Assembly (NCBI GenBank): GCA_022885665.1
Contig: JAGQDJ010000003.1
Location: 310,001 to 374,000, forward strand
Direction of reading: 5' to 3'
DNA: 64,000 bases
Source of the DNA: Triops longicaudatus
Taxonomy: Eukaryota > Arthropoda > Branchiopoda > Notostraca > Triopsidae
The notes under the pieces were generated by a model. It saw nothing but the letters and a program-made list of their open reading frames with translations, had not been told where the DNA came from and did not search any database. The position numbers and the translations under genes are program-made. Shown here one piece after another: positions 62,501 through 64,000 of the stretch (positions are counted from its first letter, which is position 1; the number at the start of each line of letters is the position of its first letter).

Positions 62501-64000
62501 TGTTTTACCCAAAAATACGATTATTTTCGCCAAAAAATTAAACTGTAAAATTACGCATTAAAATTGCGTTTCTGTTTGTTTTCGCACCATAGCGTGAAAA
62601 TGAGGCCTAATGCAACGGAATATAACTTAACTGAGCTTAAACTAGCAATCTAAACGTGTCATAGAAAAATACCAACGCATTTGTTCAAAAATGTGTTCAA
62701 TCAGACCAAAAATCTCGAAAACAAAAGAACCATTAAATGGTCGTATTTTCAGCCTACTTTGCGGTATTGAACTCTTTAGTGGAAATTAATCTAATTTCGA
62801 AATTAGCTCTTTGTTTATTGGGTGTAGTGTCTCCAAAGTTGCGTTTCCTCCAAAACTTCCCTCGAGTCCGCATGGGAGCTAATGACGCAAAAGGAGTTTT
62901 CTGTTAGGAATTCCATTAATGGGCCGCATTCGGCATAAGATGCCAAAATTGTGTTTCAGTGCGATCAGTTGCGTTTCGCGTGGCAGGAGAAAGAAAAGCT
63001 AGGGTTGGGGGTAAAATGGCACACGCTCTGCAAGTTTATCTTGGCTGGGGGTTTTAACTTGTGCTGTGGCTTTTGCCCCATGCTAAGACATTCACATAAT
63101 GTTGGACACGGATTAGTCCACTGGAGAAAGACAACGGTGTCGTTTTAACTGGCGGGTTCGCCATTCGTGTCGCGTCAGTTTTAAGTGAATGGGTTTCAAT
63201 GTTACCGTCGAGAGTTCCATCAAGGTTTGCAGACACGTTTTTAGCCATGTCCAGGTGAGTTGACAGTAAGGTTAACTTTGAAGGGGCTAAAAAAGCAATA
63301 AAAGATTGAAAGTGAGCCAGGTAAATGAAGCCGTTACGTCAAAGGAAGTACGTTTGGATTGCGAGATCAATACGTAGTCGTGAGGCCGTTTAGTTTTTCA
63401 CACATGCAGAAATGCAAAACACCTGCTCAAGACATGTGGTTTTTGCTTCCGTCAAGGACAGGTGGGCTTCGTTTTCTCCCAACGAGCATGTGTTCCAGGT
63501 GTGAGAGCTATTACGAACACCTTACAATGTTTGAAGCTTTATTGACTTGGGCTTTGAGGACAATAACTCCAAAATTGTACCCAAAGAAAGTTGAAAACGC
63601 TTCAGAAACGTTTTTCGTTTATTCACAAACTAACGTTTTGACGATGGAGTTTTGAGCATCGAATAGTGGAAGTATAAAGTAACATGCAAGATAAAGTTAA
63701 AAGAATTACAAAGTTTATGACAGATCATTTGGTTTGTTTATAGTTCAGAGTCCTTTTGCGCCTTAGTTGTGGCAATAAGTAAATAATAAGACATGCCGGT
63801 AGAGCGGTCGGCAAAAATTCAGGATTTGAAAGCACATTTGGCTAGGTTGTAGAATTCGCACAAGTATTTAATGGTGGTTTCTTTCACGGAAACTTTAGCT
63901 TTTTCGTCTTCTTACTTGCAGGAGCTGCGTTTTCGAAGCTTAAAACGGCAGAATTATTCAGCGCAAGAATTAACTGTATTCGGGGGAAAATACGTTGTTG
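59512..64000. other. No recognised gene to the window end
   Basis: The sequence is mixed, with G-rich stretches at 60.16-60.24 kb (GGGGGG runs) and AT-rich stretches at 61.02-61.08 and 61.86-61.92 kb. Frames at 60183-60461, 61501-61788 and 63359-63655 are under 100 codons and show no motif. The frame at 61501 passes a GTAAG donor at 61626 and could contain an exon (LRKINLDQLKLQSKTQR), but no partner exon was found. The gene at 56597 might continue here if its second exon is wrong. Confidence 0.45.

Overview
This is a eukaryotic nuclear window. The one gene that can be read with certainty has 21 coding exons, GT/AG introns from 71 bases to about 1.6 kb, T-rich acceptors, and an AATAAA after the stop. 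It encodes an animal-type phospholipase D. The non-coding sequence is AT-rich and full of poly-A/T and TA-rich patches. A degenerate non-LTR retrotransposon carries a Gag of the kind common in arthropods and their relatives, so an invertebrate (possibly ecdysozoan) animal is my inference. The sequence does not name the species.

Layout. Bases 1 to about 39,300 are gene-poor. I recognise no gene there. There are short dispersed repeats, a spaced CTGCAGTAATA-like array (9.47-9.91 kb), a 22-bp-period repeat (27.71-27.76 kb), one orphan exon candidate with a strong donor (29,372-29,509), and two inverted, nearly identical 150-base AT-rich arms about 1 kb apart (35.2 and 36.4 kb). From about 39.3 to 42.3 kb on the minus strand lies a broken non-LTR retrotransposon: a zinc-knuckle Gag, an AP endonuclease piece, and a short scrap of the region after the reverse transcriptase and of RNase H. 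The reverse transcriptase itself is deleted. A 153-codon minus-strand open frame of unknown nature follows (42.8-43.3 kb).

From 45,305 to 54,225 on the plus strand is a complete phospholipase D gene (PX, PH, two HKD motifs). I could join all 21 exons with consistent phases into a 1135-residue protein. It hydrolyses phosphatidylcholine to phosphatidic acid and choline at membranes. About 2.4 kb downstream, a CpG-rich stretch leads into a second plus-strand gene model (56,597-57,831, two exons, 291 residues, function unknown) with its own AATAAA. The right end (58-64 kb) has no recognised gene but holds a likely pogo-type miniature transposon at about 59.2-59.5 kb.

The two gene models are neighbours on one strand, but nothing in the sequence links their functions. 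I see no bacterial-style operon, CRISPR array, rRNA or tRNA.
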